From Cercis canadensis (Eukaryota; Streptophyta; Magnoliopsida; Fabales; Fabaceae): DNA of 64,000 nt. The position numbers were made by a program, and so were the translations under genes. The stretch lies in contig QAOA01004184.1 in NCBI GenBank assembly GCA_003255065.1, positions 62,087 to 126,086 of the forward strand. The letters are read 5' to 3'. Positions 23,159 through 36,639 of this stretch are shown here, piece after piece. The first letter of the stretch is position 1. Every line of letters starts with the position of its first letter. The notes under the pieces were generated by a model, which searched no databases, was not told the origin of the DNA, and was given only the letters and a program-made list of their open reading frames with translations.

Positions 23159-25647
23159 ATGCTTAGGTTTCTTCTGCCATGGATGCTCATTCTCTGCTTA
23201 GCTTTTACTTCGGCTTTAGCTTCTCGACGAGGTGAGCTTGCTTTGCTTTGGATACTCTTCTCTTTCTCTGCTTTATTCGTTTCGGTGGAGATGGTAATAC
23301 GTAGTTGCTGAAGGATTTGACTTAGGATTTTTTAAGAATTTTAATTCGTTGTGATTTTGATTGAGTTGGCAAGGTGAATGTGTTTGCGTTTTGGATGGAA
23401 TTGATGCTTGATTTTGATTGAATTGGAGCGTGGTCTGGAGTGGATCTGCTGTTGTGTTTGTGCTTGTGCATTAGAGCTCATATGGGTGAATAGCAAGTAT
23501 AATGCTTGAGCAGAATTGGGAAAGGAGTTGTGCAGTCTACTCTCCTTTCCTTTCATCTCTATATTTTTCTGGGTTTATTTGGATTTTGATTAATGCTTGC
23601 TGGTTGAGGAATTCCTGCAGGAAAAGAGAAAGGGTAATAGTATAAACCGACCACCCCCCCCCCCCCNNNCCCCCCCTCCCCCAACACTCCTTCCCTTTTG
23701 GGTTTTGAGAGCTTATAGCTTAAAAAGAAAGGACTGACTGTATATTTGGAAAGAAAATTTTTCATATCATCATCCAAGTAGCGCAAACAATTACTATTTT
23801 ACTTATTAAGAAGGGGTATGTTTGTTGTCTATGTTTGGCTGATAGATGTTACTCTATGGTTAATTTTGAGAATCTTAAAAGAAGTCCACTTGTCCAAAAT
23901 GTGAAACGAATTATTTTTAAACTTTCCTTTTGGATTAATGAGTCATTGAAGCTTTTGTTGGACGGCCTTCTTAGTGATGACTGGTACTCAATTGAGTTTT
24001 CTAGAGTTCACTGTGAAAGATACTGGCAAAAGGTAGAAGAGGATACACATTGCACAAATCATTGCATATAATTGAACAACATCTCAGGGATGTGTTCATA
24101 TTTTACATTTGCAATCTATTGCCAATCTATGAAATAGATATTGACATCAACAAATGAAGAGGCCATTTCAATTTTCAATATTGCTGCTGCTATTTTCTTG
24201 GTAAATCTGAGTGCCAATAAACCAGCATGATTGCTTTTGCATACTAGAGGACTAGGATTTTCATACTTCTCTGTTTTATAATGTTGTTAATTTTTTTTTC
24301 TTGGTATAAATTTGTGAAACTTTTAAATTACTGCAGGACCATTTGCTATGCGCATAAGCTGTGGGGCTCGTCAAAATGTTCATACGAAACCAACTGGAAC
24401 CCTCTGGTATAAAGATTTTTCATATACAGGAGGAATACCAGCTAACGCAACTCATCCAAGTTTCATTACTCCTCCACTCCAGACTCTTCGATATTTCCCC
24501 TTGTCTGAAGGTCCTCAAAATTGCTACAACATCCATAGAGTACCAAAGGGGCACTACACTGTCAGGATCTTCTTTGGAATTTTTGGACAGGCTAGAGATA
24601 CTACTGAACCACTATTTGACATCTCTATTGAAGGCACCCAAATATATTCTTTGAAATCAGGTTGGACCGGTGAGGATGATCAATCATTTTCTGCAGCCCA
24701 AGTATTTCTTACAGGTGGTTCTGTTTCAATCTGTTTCCACAGCACAGGTCATGGAGATCCAGCAATCCTTTCAATTGAGATTCTTCAAATTGATGATAAC
24801 GCATACAATCTTGGCCCACAGTTTGGTCAAGGGATAATACTTAGAACAGCCAAAAGACTGAGTTGTGGTTTTGGGCAGTCAAAATTTGACATAGATTATG
24901 GTGGGGATCCCTGGGGTGGGGACAGATTTTGGCATCACATTAAAAGTTTTGGTCAGGACTCTGACCAGCCTAGATCTGTTGAAACTAGGATCAAACAAGC
25001 TTCACTTGGACCAAACTTTTATCCTGAAACTCTTTATCGTTCAGCGCTTGTTGGTACTGATGCTCAGTCTGATTTAACATATACAATGGATGTGGATCCA
25101 AACAGAAACTACTCTATTTGGTTACATTTTGCAGAGATTGATAATTCAGTGACTGGTGTAGGGCAAAGGGTATTTGACATTGTAGTAAACGGTGATGTTG
25201 TTTTTAAAGATGTTGACATTGTGAAATTGAGTGGGGATCGCTATACTACTCTCGTGCTTAATACAACTGTTCCTGTTAATGGTAGGACTTTGACAATAAC
25301 TTTATCCCCAACAGAAGGTCATGCCATAATCAATGCCATTGAGGTTTTTGAGATTATTATGGCAGAGTCAAAAACTTTATCTGATGAAGGTACATATGCC
25401 AACCTCAACTATTGTTGCATGTTATCTTTTCTTTTTTAAAATCAAGCATCAAACAAATTGACTTTTAATTTCTTTTTTAGGATATCACATGGATATTGAG
25501 ATTTTTAATTCTTTCAATATTTGAACTTAAGGTGTTTGCGCTACAAGGGGCATATCCATGGGCATTTAGTTGTTTAGTTACTATTTGTGGTAGCAAATTT
25601 ACTTTTAGTAATCCGAATCTATGTAAACTTTTGTGAATTGATAATTG

Positions 25648-25685
<38 letters not shown>

Positions 25686-28600
25686 NTTTTTTTCTAGTTA
25701 GCGTCTTACAGAAATTGAAGAAGACATTGGGGCTTCCTCCTAGGTTTGGGTGGAATGGTGATCCATGTGTTCCCCAACAACATCCATGGAATGGAGCAGA
25801 TTGCCAATTAGACAAAAATAGCGGCAAATGGGTCATTGATGGACTGTAATCTCTTATTATCCTTGTCTTGTGATTTGGCTTTTGTTTTACTTCTGATTGT
25901 TTGGTAGCATTTATTGTCACCTTACTCGTATGAAATCTTTTACTTGTATTTGTGGTTCTTCAACTTTTTAATGGTTTGGATTTCTGTTCTTTTCATACTT
26001 TTGCAAAATCCAATAATCAAATATTTTCCTTCAGTATTGAAGATTCTTAAGGAAGATGGGTTTTTGTATCAACAAAATTTTGAAAACTTCTATGTTTTGG
26101 CTATGTGCATCTCTCCTTGCACAATGAGAAACTACATTTCAAGCTTTAATTAATATATATGAAGTCTTTCAGACATATTTTTCTTCAGTCATTTGGGAAG
26201 TTTATCTTCCATTTTTGCCAGATTTTCTGACATCAGCCTTATTATGCCCCCTTGGTCCCTCCTTGTAGTTGAAACAGACTGAAAACTCCTCCTTCCACTT
26301 TGCAATTGGTGGCACTAGGGTACAAAGCCATTGCGTGTTGCGTTGAAAATTTTATTGACAAATTGCAAAATAACATTCTATGCTATGCATGGTTGCATTT
26401 ATTGAGTGTATACACATACTCACAAAAGAACTCTTTTTGGGAGGTCAACATTTCGCAAGCCATGTTATATCTAGTATTAAATGTATTAGTCAATATTTTA
26501 CTTCAGTATGTTTGAGTAACTAGTGCTTGATCTCATAATGGACAGTGATCTTAACAATCAAGGTCTGAAGGGTTTCTTACCGAATGACATATCCAGACTG
26601 CGTCATCTACAGATCTTGTGAGTTCCTAATAGCTATCTTTAGCATTTGAGATATACACATCGTTGTGATATGTGTCTATGAATATTTATGCAAATGCATT
26701 CATGTATTCACTGTGTATGATATATTGGTGATAATAAAACCCAACTTATGTGATCCTTGATCAAATAACAACTACAGATATTTGAATAATTTGTATTACA
26801 TGTTTATTTTCTCTATTTTTAACCTGTATCTTTCTTAACAATAGGATCGTTTACTTATTTCTTATGTTTTTTAACCGGTGCTTTGCAGGAATTTGAGTGA
26901 AAACAGCATTCATGGATCCATTCCATCGTCACTTGGAACAATAACTAGCTTGCAAATGCTGTAAGTGCACCTATATTTTCTTTCTTCTTATAAAATTTAT
27001 GTTTGTTGTTTGGAATCTGTATAAGCAACTCTCAGTAATTGATATGATATGCTGTGGAAAAAATTGACTTGTCATTAATATCTGTAAGGTGCAATGCCAA
27101 TATGTGATTTCAATATTCAACACAAAAGTTGGGTCAGGAATTGGAATGCAAGTTCAATCCTGTCTTCAGTTCCACCAGTGCCCTAGAGAAATTTGAAAGC
27201 ATGATTCTGCATAAAGCATTAACAACATCATAAGCCAAGCAAGAAACAAGAACTTGTTAATATCTCAAAAACAAAGAAAAAAAGGAACTATTCCGTTATA
27301 TATTGGCCGTTTTTGTACATTGAAATTGTTATTGTCAGTAGTTTTGGCCCAAATTTCAGCAAACAATTGAATGAGGGACAGTTGTGTCCTTTTTAGATAT
27401 TAGCATTGTGAAGGATCCATGTTAAAACATTGCTCCGATTTGTAAATGCTGATTAGGTTTTAATTTTACGTATAAAATATATAAAGAGGAAACCAGTTAT
27501 CTAAATTTTGGTGTTTAGATGGGGGTTGACATGCCTTCGGTTGTAAGTAAACAAAAAATGATCCGAATAATGTAGCTTTGATAATGCTGGATGTGTGTTT
27601 AAAGTACTTGAATATATAAAAATCTGCTTCTTCATACCATCATATAATCCACTTGAAATAGCTTTCACTTTTTGATTACTGAAAGGGATCAAACATCTCA
27701 TTCTGTGATTGGTTGTCTTGCCTTTGGCTGCCATGGTGATGACGTTGGTGAATACATGTACTCATGCAGGGACCTGTCCTTTAACTTTTTCAATGGATCA
27801 ATTCCAGAAAGCCTTGGGGAGCTGACATCCTTACAGATACTGTAAGATTTTCTAGTGTTTTAACACATAAGCAAAATAAGAGGAGTCTGTATTGACATGT
27901 CTTCTTGCAGGAACCTCAATGGCAACTCTCTGTCTGGAAGAGTCCCAGCGGCTCTAGGAGGAAGACTTTTGCACAGAGCTAGCTTCAAGTATGTTATCAA
28001 TGGTTTAATCTGACTTAGAAGCTTTAGACTAAACTTCATGGAATATTTAGATGCAACGCAAGTAGATACCATATGTATATCTTATTTATCTTCTTTGCTG
28101 GGTAGTTAATGTTTTCTGAATCTGCACTGCTCATGTGGATTTCTACAGTTTCACTGATAATACGGGTCTGTGTGGCATACCTGGATTACCTACGTGCGGA
28201 CATCACCTCTCTGCCGGTGCTAAAATTGGCATTGGATTGGCTGCCTGTTTTGCATTTCTACTTCTTGTTACCTGTTCAATGTGCTGGTGGAAAAGGCGAC
28301 AGAATATCCTCCGAGCACAACAAATTGCAGGTAATGGGTTCATCATTTGTGGCTTATGCTATCTCCTACCCACCCCACACACCACCACACCCCCCCCGCC
28401 CAAAAAAAAAAAAAACCACACACACACACAAATATGGGTTCCTCCAAAGAACAAGACACTTAACGATAGTAACTTCCCACGACACCTAACTTCAAAAAAA
28501 TTGATTTTCAAAGCCTACTTGGGTGAAAAATCCAAGCAGTCTGAAGCAGATACCCTTGAGAAGCATCAAGAAATTAAGAATGCCTTGAATGAAAATTGAT

Positions 28601-28743
28601 GCTCTTGAATTTCTCTTGCAGCAAGAGCTGCTCCATATGCAAAAGCAAGGACCCATTTATCACGTGACATCCAGATGACAAGGCATTATAATTATGGCAA
28701 TGCCCGCACCGCAGCTGAGAATGGACCTATCTTGCTTTCATGA
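23159..28743 (+). CDS. RLP4: Malectin-like/LRR receptor-like protein without kinase
   Basis: Nine exons: 23159-23231, 24337-25389, 25698-25845, 26546-26617, 26889-26960, 27770-27841, 27911-27988, 28149-28330 and 28622-28743. All junctions are GT-AG and in phase; the product is 623 residues. Order: signal peptide (1-21), malectin-like domain (about 29-375, RISCGARQNV ... AIINAIEVFEI), an LRR cap (FGWNGDPCVPQQHPW), about four LRRs (425-520), a Cys-rich linker (TGLCGIPGLPTCG), one membrane span (549-570) and a basic tail of about 53 residues. No kinase. This is the layout of Arabidopsis At1g25570 and RLP4 (At1g28340), plasma-membrane proteins linked to cell-wall sensing at cell edges. Introns 1 and 2 contain assembly gaps in C and T homopolymers. 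The gene looks intact; the choice between the two paralogues is not certain. Confidence 0.95.
23654..23676. other. Assembly gap (NNN) in a poly-C run
   Basis: C13, three Ns at 23667-23669, then C7, in intron 1 of the RLP4-like gene. Run length is unresolved. Confidence 0.85.
25653..25693. other. Assembly gap (N at 25686) in a poly-T run
   Basis: T33, N, T7, ending 4 bp before the exon 3 acceptor (TTTCTAG/TT). The run forms an exceptionally long polypyrimidine tract for that intron. Confidence 0.85.
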
Positions 28744-30613
28744 CAACATCCCATCTTTCCAATATCCTATCAAGTCCTCATTTTCTTCTGCGATGCCTTC
28801 AATTGCTATTGCAAAACAAAGAATCACCCTTTTATTTTGGTGACATGACATTGCAGATAATCAAGTCTTTTGTTATAGCTATCTTTCTTTCGCTCCTCAC
28901 TCCAAAAATATCCAGAATTCTTGCACTCATGAAAGCACTTTTTACAAGCTGAGAACCCTCCATCTCCATGTCATTTGTAAATCAGAAAGTCTTGTGCGTT
29001 GCTCTGTTCACTTAATTTTTGTATATTCAATTGTTTTAACTTTTAGTAGAGGATGTTGTAACACATTAAGGATCAAATGCATATAGAAATCATAGTGTTC
29101 CACAGTTTAGTAAGATCTGGAATTTACATTATATACAGGCTGGACAGTTATTTTCTCTATATATATATTTGTTTTTCATATTTTCATGTAGGGATCCATC
29201 TGATAGCATTGTGGCTTGTGGGTCTTCATGGATTGATATCGGGTTGGTGGTCCATTGGGCCTCCTTAGGTCTATATATATATATATATTTAAAAAAAATT
29301 TACTCGAACCAATATTATATTTAAGAGCCTTACCTGTTTTGCAAAAGAATTAGGTAAATTGATCAAAAAAATGTACTTTTGAAAATTATTTTTTAAAATG
29401 GGGTATTTTTAAAATTATTTATTAAAATAAAGCACTTTTGATTATTTTATTTATGAGACACAGATAAAATGAGTCTTAATACTTCAAAATGGTGTGACCT
29501 TTTAAGTTTTTTTTTTTTTTTACGTGTCTATTAATAATTTAATAAAAATTGTCTTAAATTGATAAATAATTTTTAAACTACTCTATTTGTATGAGTAGTT
29601 TGTAAAATTATATTTTTTTAGTCATTTTACCCTTATCACTACCGTTAAAAATGAGAAATTACTTGAGGTAACTCTTTACTTTTACACGGTAAGAACTGAC
29701 CTGCACTAAGCTATGAAGCAATCATGATTCATGCCCATGTAACTTCATATAGAATTTTATTAAGATGATATTTTCTCCTTTTTTATTTATTATTTCCTTC
29801 TTACTTTCTTAATAGATCACAGAACAAGTCCCAGCCTTCACCAAGACGGTTATTAGATAGTGTTATGGGTGACAAATTAGTCTTGCCATGTTTTTTTTTT
29901 TTTTTTTTTTGTTTTAACATGACCACATAGAGGTTCAAATATAATTTTTACAAAGTAATCAAATCTCATATTATTAGGACAAACCTAAACTCAATATTTT
30001 TGTGAGATTTTTGGATCAATATAAGTGTACTTGTGTATGAGTGATAAAAATTTAGTTGTACAATAAAGCTCAAAGTTAATCGCATGAGTTACAGAAGTTT
30101 AAAAGCAGGAATACTTATGAGTAACAAGCATCAATAGTTACAACCTGTGTGTATTAAAAACATGGAATTATACGCAACATATGGTACACAATAAGTTATG
30201 TAACTAATTCTATTTAAAACGAGACTTCTTTTGTTATAAAAGAGTTATATAGTGCTAAGAAATAAGGAGAGGAGTATATGGTGGGAATTGAACCACTTGT
30301 ATCAATGTTTTGGTTCTTTTTTTTTGGCTTAATACCACAAGTATCTCTACTTTACTCAATTGGGCGTGTGTTTAATCTCATTTGACAGTNGAGCAATTAC
30401 AGTTTCTCCTCTTCCAACAATGCTCTCATTGGACCTCAAGCTCTTGACCACAGTCAAGGGCGCACCCCTAGAGTGTAACTTGCTATCAGTTGAACTAAGC
30501 GCTTAAACTCACAAGTCATTGGCATTTAAAATGAGATATGTTACTCTGAAAAATTCTCATAATTTTGTAACGTTTTAAGAAACTCCTAAGGTATAGATTC
30601 ATTCTCATATTTC

Positions 30614-30644
<31 letters not shown>

Positions 30645-32988
30645 GCAAAATAAATGTTATCATTAACTGGAATTGGTATGTTCCAAAGAAGAAGAAAAGG
30701 TTAGTTGTGCTTGATGGAATTTCCAATGAGCTTCCCAATTTCTACTTCTTTCTTGTGTCAATTACTTAGTTAAGAATATGAATGCATATATAAATGATCA
30801 AGATACATACTTTAAAACATAATTTTATTTAGTGTTAAGCATAAATAGTTAATTTAAAGTCAGTTAATAGTTAGTTCACAATCAATTAGTACATCTGTCA
30901 TATTATACGACATTAAAAGGGTGTTTTCCATTAAGAGTTTTTGATAGATTTGTTATATCTTGGGTAACTTGTTTTTGATAGAGAAACAATACTACAATCA
31001 ACAATATAATTATTCACGCCTCAAAGTCATCTATTTATTATTTTCATTATCGTTTTTCTAACAACCACAACGATGACAATGAAATTCACACATCTTTTCA
31101 TCTGTGCATGGTTGAACCACTTTGTACCTTGCCTGCGTTTTAATAACCATATGAACAAGAACAGACATGATATACGAAAAAGCTCTATCATTAATCACAC
31201 AATTTTGATCTGATCATAAAACAAAACCTTGCATCACAGTTTGTAAGTGATATCGAGTTTGTAACCAAAAGGGACATAATGGAGGATGACCAGATCTGGT
31301 GCAAAAATCAACATAACCATGACTTAAGATTGCCAATTTGAAGGTTGTCTTAGCCACATTGATGTCAAATTTTTATATGTCATGTTCAAAATCATGGCTT
31401 ATATATATATAAGAGAATGTTTTGCCTTTTTTCTTTGTAACACAGGAGTGTTGCGCTAAGAAAAGAAATAGGAGTACATTACGATAATAGAACTTATGAT
31501 ATCAAACCTTCTAATTCTTATAATTAGAAAAAGTGCTTCTAGACCTACAAGTCATTGGCAAACGTATCTTTTACTTTATTCGCTAAACATATCCTTTAGA
31601 TTATTTGTCATCCAGACATTTAATTGGTTAATTCTTTTTATCCAAGAAGTCACAGTTATATCTCCCTTTGAAATTTGGTTAAAAATCTGACCTTTAAAGG
31701 AAAAGTTCCAATCTAGCTAAATCTATAGTAATCTATATTACTACAAAGAGATGTATTCCCTTCTTTTGAGATTTGGTTATAAATGTGAAGATTTCTCTTT
31801 CTTGAAATTGAAGTAACGAAAAATTCATTTTTTAACTTGTATATTTCATCCTTTGGCTTAAAAGTTCACTTAAAATATCAAATCTGATAAGAAAATCCCT
31901 AAATTACTTTTTTCTCATAGAACAATTAATGAAATTAATTTTTTAGATTAAGTTAATTGTCACGATCATGTTGACCTTTATTGAGTCTCATATCCAATAT
32001 GTACTAAAGAGTCCTTGGAGAGTTGGAGAAAAGAAGCCTTGATTCAACTAGCCTTTTAAGGTAAACCGGCTGGTCTTTTTGAATGTTTTTATATCTAATA
32101 TTTTCTCGGACATGAAAAACCTTTAAGCTTAAGAACGAACAAATTAAACATAGCCACACACATGCTCAACTTATACTTTATATGAAAATTTAATTTAATT
32201 ATGAGAAATGAAGAGCTAGCGCCAATAATTTAACTTAGATTTATGTTCATTGGAGTATTGTTTTTAGTTTGGATGAGCTTCTGACTTTTGGTTTTTCACT
32301 TAATTGTAACTAATATGAATTTCATGACAAGAGAACTGTAAAAATGAGCTGGGATGAATAAGGGGAAGGCCATCAAGGACTTTTCCTCTAAACAACACAA
32401 CCTTCAGTTTATTATATGATGTTTGATGAGTTCACGAGTATTGACTTTTTATGGCAAATGCTAAATCTCACAGAAACCCTGCATCGAATCTGAATGCAGA
32501 TGAAAGTGAGAGGCACACAGAAACCATGAGAAACTGGTGAACGATTATAATGCTTTATATATGTGCACAGTTCGGTGTGAATCTTCCGTGATCAATAGCA
32601 TGATTGTTATATTTATATTATATATTGTGTTTGTTGTCCATTGGAGCTACCATTTTTAACTAAACTTGCTTCATGTTGTATTTTGTTATGGTAATGCACC
32701 TTGGTTCAGAATATTTGTTTCTAGTAATCTCATTTTATCTAATTGCAATAGAAGTTAAATGCGAGACCTGCATAATGAGACTTTTGAGATATGGGAGGAT
32801 ATTAATATACCACCAAACATCATACCTAGTTTGAATTCCTCGATCATTCCAAGCTTTTATTACAAGCTCACCTCTTATGTTCTTGAATCTAAAAGATTCT
32901 CACAATAAAAATACTAAGGGAGTGTTTGAATGGGGCATTTGTAGAGTATATTTAAAATGCTAATTTCAAATTCTACTTTGATGTGTAC
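28744..32988. other. Intergenic region, AT-rich
   Basis: The left 300-500 bp are the probable 3' UTR of the RLP4-like gene. Then low-complexity sequence: TA runs at 29272-29288 and 30617-30644, T runs at 29509-29521 and 29890-29910, and a single N at 30390 without a flanking repeat. No gene seen. Confidence 0.55.
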
Positions 32989-33280
32989 CTTTTGATGAAT
33001 CACTTGGCATATTTGAAGTCACAAAATTCTGTTCAGAATTACTTGGATTAACACTGCTAAAAGGTCTTTCATTGGAATTAATAAATGATGAGGATGCTGC
33101 AATTTGAACATGTTTAGGAATTCTAGTACATGTATAAATGCATTTCCCTTCAATCCCAGATAAATGGCCTTTGATCCTTGAAGCACCTCCACCAAATTCG
33201 TCTCCACAAAAGTTGCACTTGATGACCTTGTCATTCAGTTGTTGAACATATTCCCAAAAGGGATATTTTTTCCTACCCAT
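32989..33280 (-). CDS. BED-type zinc-finger exon, orphan fragment
   Basis: An intact ATG exon of 97 codons plus one base, ending at a GT donor (AAAG/GTACAC); without splicing the frame continues to 32966. It encodes a plant-type BED finger: FWEYVQQLNDKVIKCNFCGD (the aromatic and the CxxC) and GHLSGIEGKC as the His/Cys end. BED fingers bind DNA and in plants occur at the N-terminus of hAT transposases and genes derived from them. I see no transposase core, DUF659 or hAT dimerisation segment in the kilobases to the left, where the gene would continue. It may be the first exon of a gene with unrecognised exons, or a remnant of an hAT element. The finger itself is secure; the gene status is not. 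Confidence 0.55.
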
Positions 33281-35554
33281 GATTGATATTCCTCCACAAC
33301 CACAAAAGAAATTTTATGTAAATTTATTGACAACATGTGCCATGTCAGTAATTAAAGATTAAAACAAACATTTAAAAAGATTAATTCAATTTATTTATTT
33401 CTTTCTTTTTTGCAAAACAAAGATGAGAAGAAAGATCTTGAACCTACATACGTAGGTGCAAGCAAATTACACTTTTTAAATTTCTTTTTTTATAATATTT
33501 TGAATATTATTGTTAAATTACTTTTTTTTTTATAATAGAGTATATTTAAATAATATATTTTATAAATACATGTATTTAAAATTTACAAAANACATATATT
33601 TAAAATTCACAAAAATTTATCAAATATCTTATTTAAACACAACCTGAGTGTTTTAAAACAAATCAATTGTCTCAATCCACACGGCATCTATCTAACTCAA
33701 ATCCCTAAGACTTATCATCAACTCTTTATTATTATTTGTCAATAAAAATGTTCTTAATCTGTTTGATTTGAAGAATGACACGTCTTCAATAGTTTGATAT
33801 TTTCTCCTTTCTTATCCCCTACGAGGTAAAGGCGTGCAAAAGGTTATGAACTTTGAAACTTTTCATTTTTGGTCTTTTCTTTTTTCAAAGTTACAACTTT
33901 CTATGTTACCAAATTCATTTCATTTTATGGTGTTTCTAATGGTGCAATGTCATCAAAATCATGGCTTTCTTTTACATAACCACTAGTTGTATATCTGTGG
34001 GTTGCATGGGTAGTGAAAACAGAAAGAAAAAAAAGCCCATAAAAAAGAAAAAAGAAAAATAAAACAAAGCAAGAAACAACGTACACTAATTTTAAATAAT
34101 CATACTCACAAAAAAAAAAAAAAACGTTCTCTATTAGTTATACAAATGTTGAAATATAAAATGTTTTATAAACTAATCATATCTCTTATTTCCAATTCAA
34201 AAAGTGAATAATAACTTTCTGGTCTTGATAATTTGTTTCTTTCAATTGGTTCTTGTAAGTTTTTAATTTTGTCCAATTTTAAATGAACTGTTGAAAAACT
34301 AACAAAAGTACCCATGCGGCATACGAAGAGTTGTTTTGTGTTTTGTGTGTATGACACACAGCCTGGAGTTATACCACATTCTAATATGTTTTTTTACAGT
34401 AATCTAGTGACTAGAAGTGTAAATTAATCACAAAAATTAGCTATCTGAATTGGTTATTCTCCCTGTCAAACTATTTTCTACTGTTTCAGGCTCCAACCAA
34501 ACAGTAAAGTCCCATCCAAATCCAAATCCAAGCTCAAACTGATGGTGGTGGTACTAGTAGAGAGGGATAAATAATAACAAAAGCAGAGTCAAAACCTGAA
34601 CAGGCAAGGCCTAAAGCTAAAGGGCAAACAAAAAAGCAAACGTACTACAACCACTACATCAGATCAATATTATCACAGCTCTAAAGTGAAACTGAAAAAA
34701 AAACACACGTGTCGTTGTTGTGCAGAGAATCAAATGGACAAACACAATCTGAAACTGAAACCAACCCCAAAACATCTATGAAAAATAGCAAAAAAAAAAA
34801 AACCATTCACGTGACCATTATTACGCTTGTATTGTATGTGTCTCTGCTTCTGCTACCTGCACTCACTCTCACTCTCACTCCTCACTCATTCATTCACCAC
34901 TCTCTCTTTATTCTCATCTAACAAAACAAACACAATTCATGTAATTGCAATTTAGATGCATGAATGAATCCACTAAATATGGTAATGCTTGAATGTCTGG
35001 TTATTGTAATGGGATCCGGAATAAGTTAATAATCCACCTAAATCAGATTGACTGTGTCTTTAAACTTGGAGGTGCAAGTGCAATCATCATTTCTGCATTT
35101 GAAATCTGTTTTCTTTTTTTTGTTTTCAAAAAAAGAAACCTGTTTTGTCAGAGCCCAACCGAGTCAAACACGCCAACCAGACCAACTAGCCCATTTCTAG
35201 TCCCATCGTCTCTCTCTCTCACTTCTCAGTTCTCTCTCTGGCCCAACTTCACCTGTTCCCTGCAACTCGGGCACCTCTATCTGTACCCTCCACGTGGGGG
35301 TCTCTGTCACAGCGCCAACCCCAACTCCACCCTCTTCCATCAATCCCATCCCGACACCTCACACCCTTCTCTCTCTCCCCTCAACATTTCATTTCCCCCT
35401 TCACTATTCAAATTCCTATAAACAAAAAAAACAGCATTATTTTAATCCCCAATGAAAATGTCAGGCGCCGTACATATGTCGGTAGGGCTTACGTCACTCC
35501 CGGCGCCGAGTATAGTCACAAGATATCTCCCCCTGCCCACACGTCTAATCAAGC
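33281..35554. other. Intergenic region and distal promoter of the first ERF gene
   Basis: AT-rich to about 34700, including the N-linked repeat at 33568-33614. From 34850 it becomes CT-rich, with CACTCT repeats near 34860-34915 and pyrimidine-rich sequence at 35190-35420 including a CCACGTGGGG G-box near 35290. No gene supported. Confidence 0.55.
33568..33614. repeat. 23-bp direct repeat around an N (assembly join)
   Basis: 33568-33590 and 33592-33614 match at 21 of 23 positions with one N between them. Confidence 0.7.
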
Positions 35555-35561
35555 GGCGGCT
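35555..35561 (-). promoter_or_regulatory. GCC-box in the ERF promoter
   Basis: AGCCGCC on the minus strand, the consensus target of ERF proteins, about 150 bp upstream of the TATA box and 302 bp before the ATG. A GCCGAC (DRE/CRT core) also occurs at 35751-35756 in the leader region. Confidence 0.65.
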
Positions 35562-35710
35562 CTGCTGCCCTTATAGGTCCCACCTAACCCCCTTCCCCTC
35601 TCTTCTCTCTCTCTCACGCACTTTCTGTTTCTCCAATCCAAGGTTCTCCCATCACAACCGTCAGATCAAACAACTTCATGATCAGACGGCTCTCATGAAT
35701 TTCATGGTTG

Positions 35711-35718
35711 TATATATA
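35711..35718 (+). promoter_or_regulatory. TATA box of the first ERF gene
   Basis: TATATATA followed by CA, about 145 bp before the ATG at 35863, which places transcription start near 35745. Confidence 0.6.
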
Positions 35719-35862
35719 CAAAGCAACATGGAGAGAGAGTGAGCCGTCCAGCCGACGATTACGGGAGGCATTGTGGGTCCCTCAATTTCTACACGGCACT
35801 CCACTTCTCTCTCCACTTAGTTTTTCTGTTAGAAGCACTTGTTCTGTGAAGGGAACCCTTTC

Positions 35863-36369
35863 ATGGCGTCGTCTTCGTCTTCAACCTCTCGCGATGGACA
35901 CTACAGAGGTGTACGAAAGAGGCCCTGGGGTCGTTACGCTGCTGAGATACGCGATCCATGGAAGAAGACGAGGGTTTGGTTGGGTACATTTGATACACCG
36001 GAAGAAGCTGCGCTTGCTTACGACGGCGCCGCTCGTTCCCTCCGTGGAGCCAAGGCCAAAACTAACTTCCCTCCGGCTCCGGTTACCGGTGGCCTCTGCC
36101 TTGATCTCAACGTTCCAAACTCCGATCATCGCTGGCCTTCTGGCCGTCTCGTGCTCGGTGACTTCCTTCACACTTCTGTCCTGAACAGTGCTCAGCCTTC
36201 GACCATGGTGAACGTGGCGTCTGTGCACAACAGACGCGACGGCGCGCTTTCCATCGGCGGTGGTTCTCATCATCAGGTCCCGGAGAGTTCACATACGGCG
36301 TCGTTTCTCGGTCTAGTTCGGCGCGGGCTTCCCATCGACTTGAACGAGCCTCCACCGTTATGGCTATAA
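35863..36369 (+). CDS. ERF group VIII transcriptional repressor (EAR motifs), 168 aa
   Basis: Intronless, 168 residues, ATG at 35863. A Ser-rich start leads into one AP2/ERF domain at residues 14-70 ([40 protein letters not shown]). The Ala and Asp of AAEIRD mark the ERF subfamily, which binds the GCC-box. After the domain come two EAR-type repression motifs: LCLDLNVP (78-85, both LxLxL and DLNxxP) and a C-terminal [12 protein letters not shown] (157-168). The layout is that of group VIII (ERF9-ERF12-like) repressors that act in the nucleus through TOPLESS/SAP18 co-repressors; that mechanism is from the family, not from this sequence. Its promoter carries a perfect GCC-box. It shares only the AP2 and EAR parts with the second ERF at 55.8 kb, so the two are not a recent tandem pair. 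Confidence 0.95.
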   Translation: MASSSSSTSRDGHYRGVRKRPWGRYAAEIRDPWKKTRVWLGTFDTPEEAALAYDGAARSLRGAKAKTNFPPAPVTGGLCLDLNVPNSDHRWPSGRLVLGDFLHTSVLNSAQPSTMVNVASVHNRRDGALSIGGGSHHQVPESSHTASFLGLVRRGLPIDLNEPPPLWL

Positions 36370-36639
36370 AGGAATAACAATGTTGCTAGTCTTCTAGGCA
36401 TTCTACGGTGCCGTTTTGCCGCTCCCTCACCATCTTTCTTTTCCTTTCCGTGCTTCTGTTTTATCAGTGTACTCTATGTTCAAAGAGGGAGTTTCTAAGT
36501 TCTAACCGAAAAAGAAAAAAAAAATTAAATGAGAAATATTACGTAAATAAATTTGTTTTCTGCCTATATTCTGTATTTTTATTGATTCCACTGTTTGGTG
36601 TGATCGGAGGTGTAGGAGACAACCGGCGGGGATTGGTGG

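Noticed and set aside
28350-28599. Continuation of RLP4-like exon 8 through the CA-rich stretch
   Set aside because: The family's conserved C-terminal tail resumes only at 28622 after a proper GT-AG intron in phase 1.
35881-36355. Antisense and alternative-frame readings over the first ERF gene
   Set aside because: They are shadows of the GC-rich ERF coding sequence; the AP2 domain lies in the other frame.
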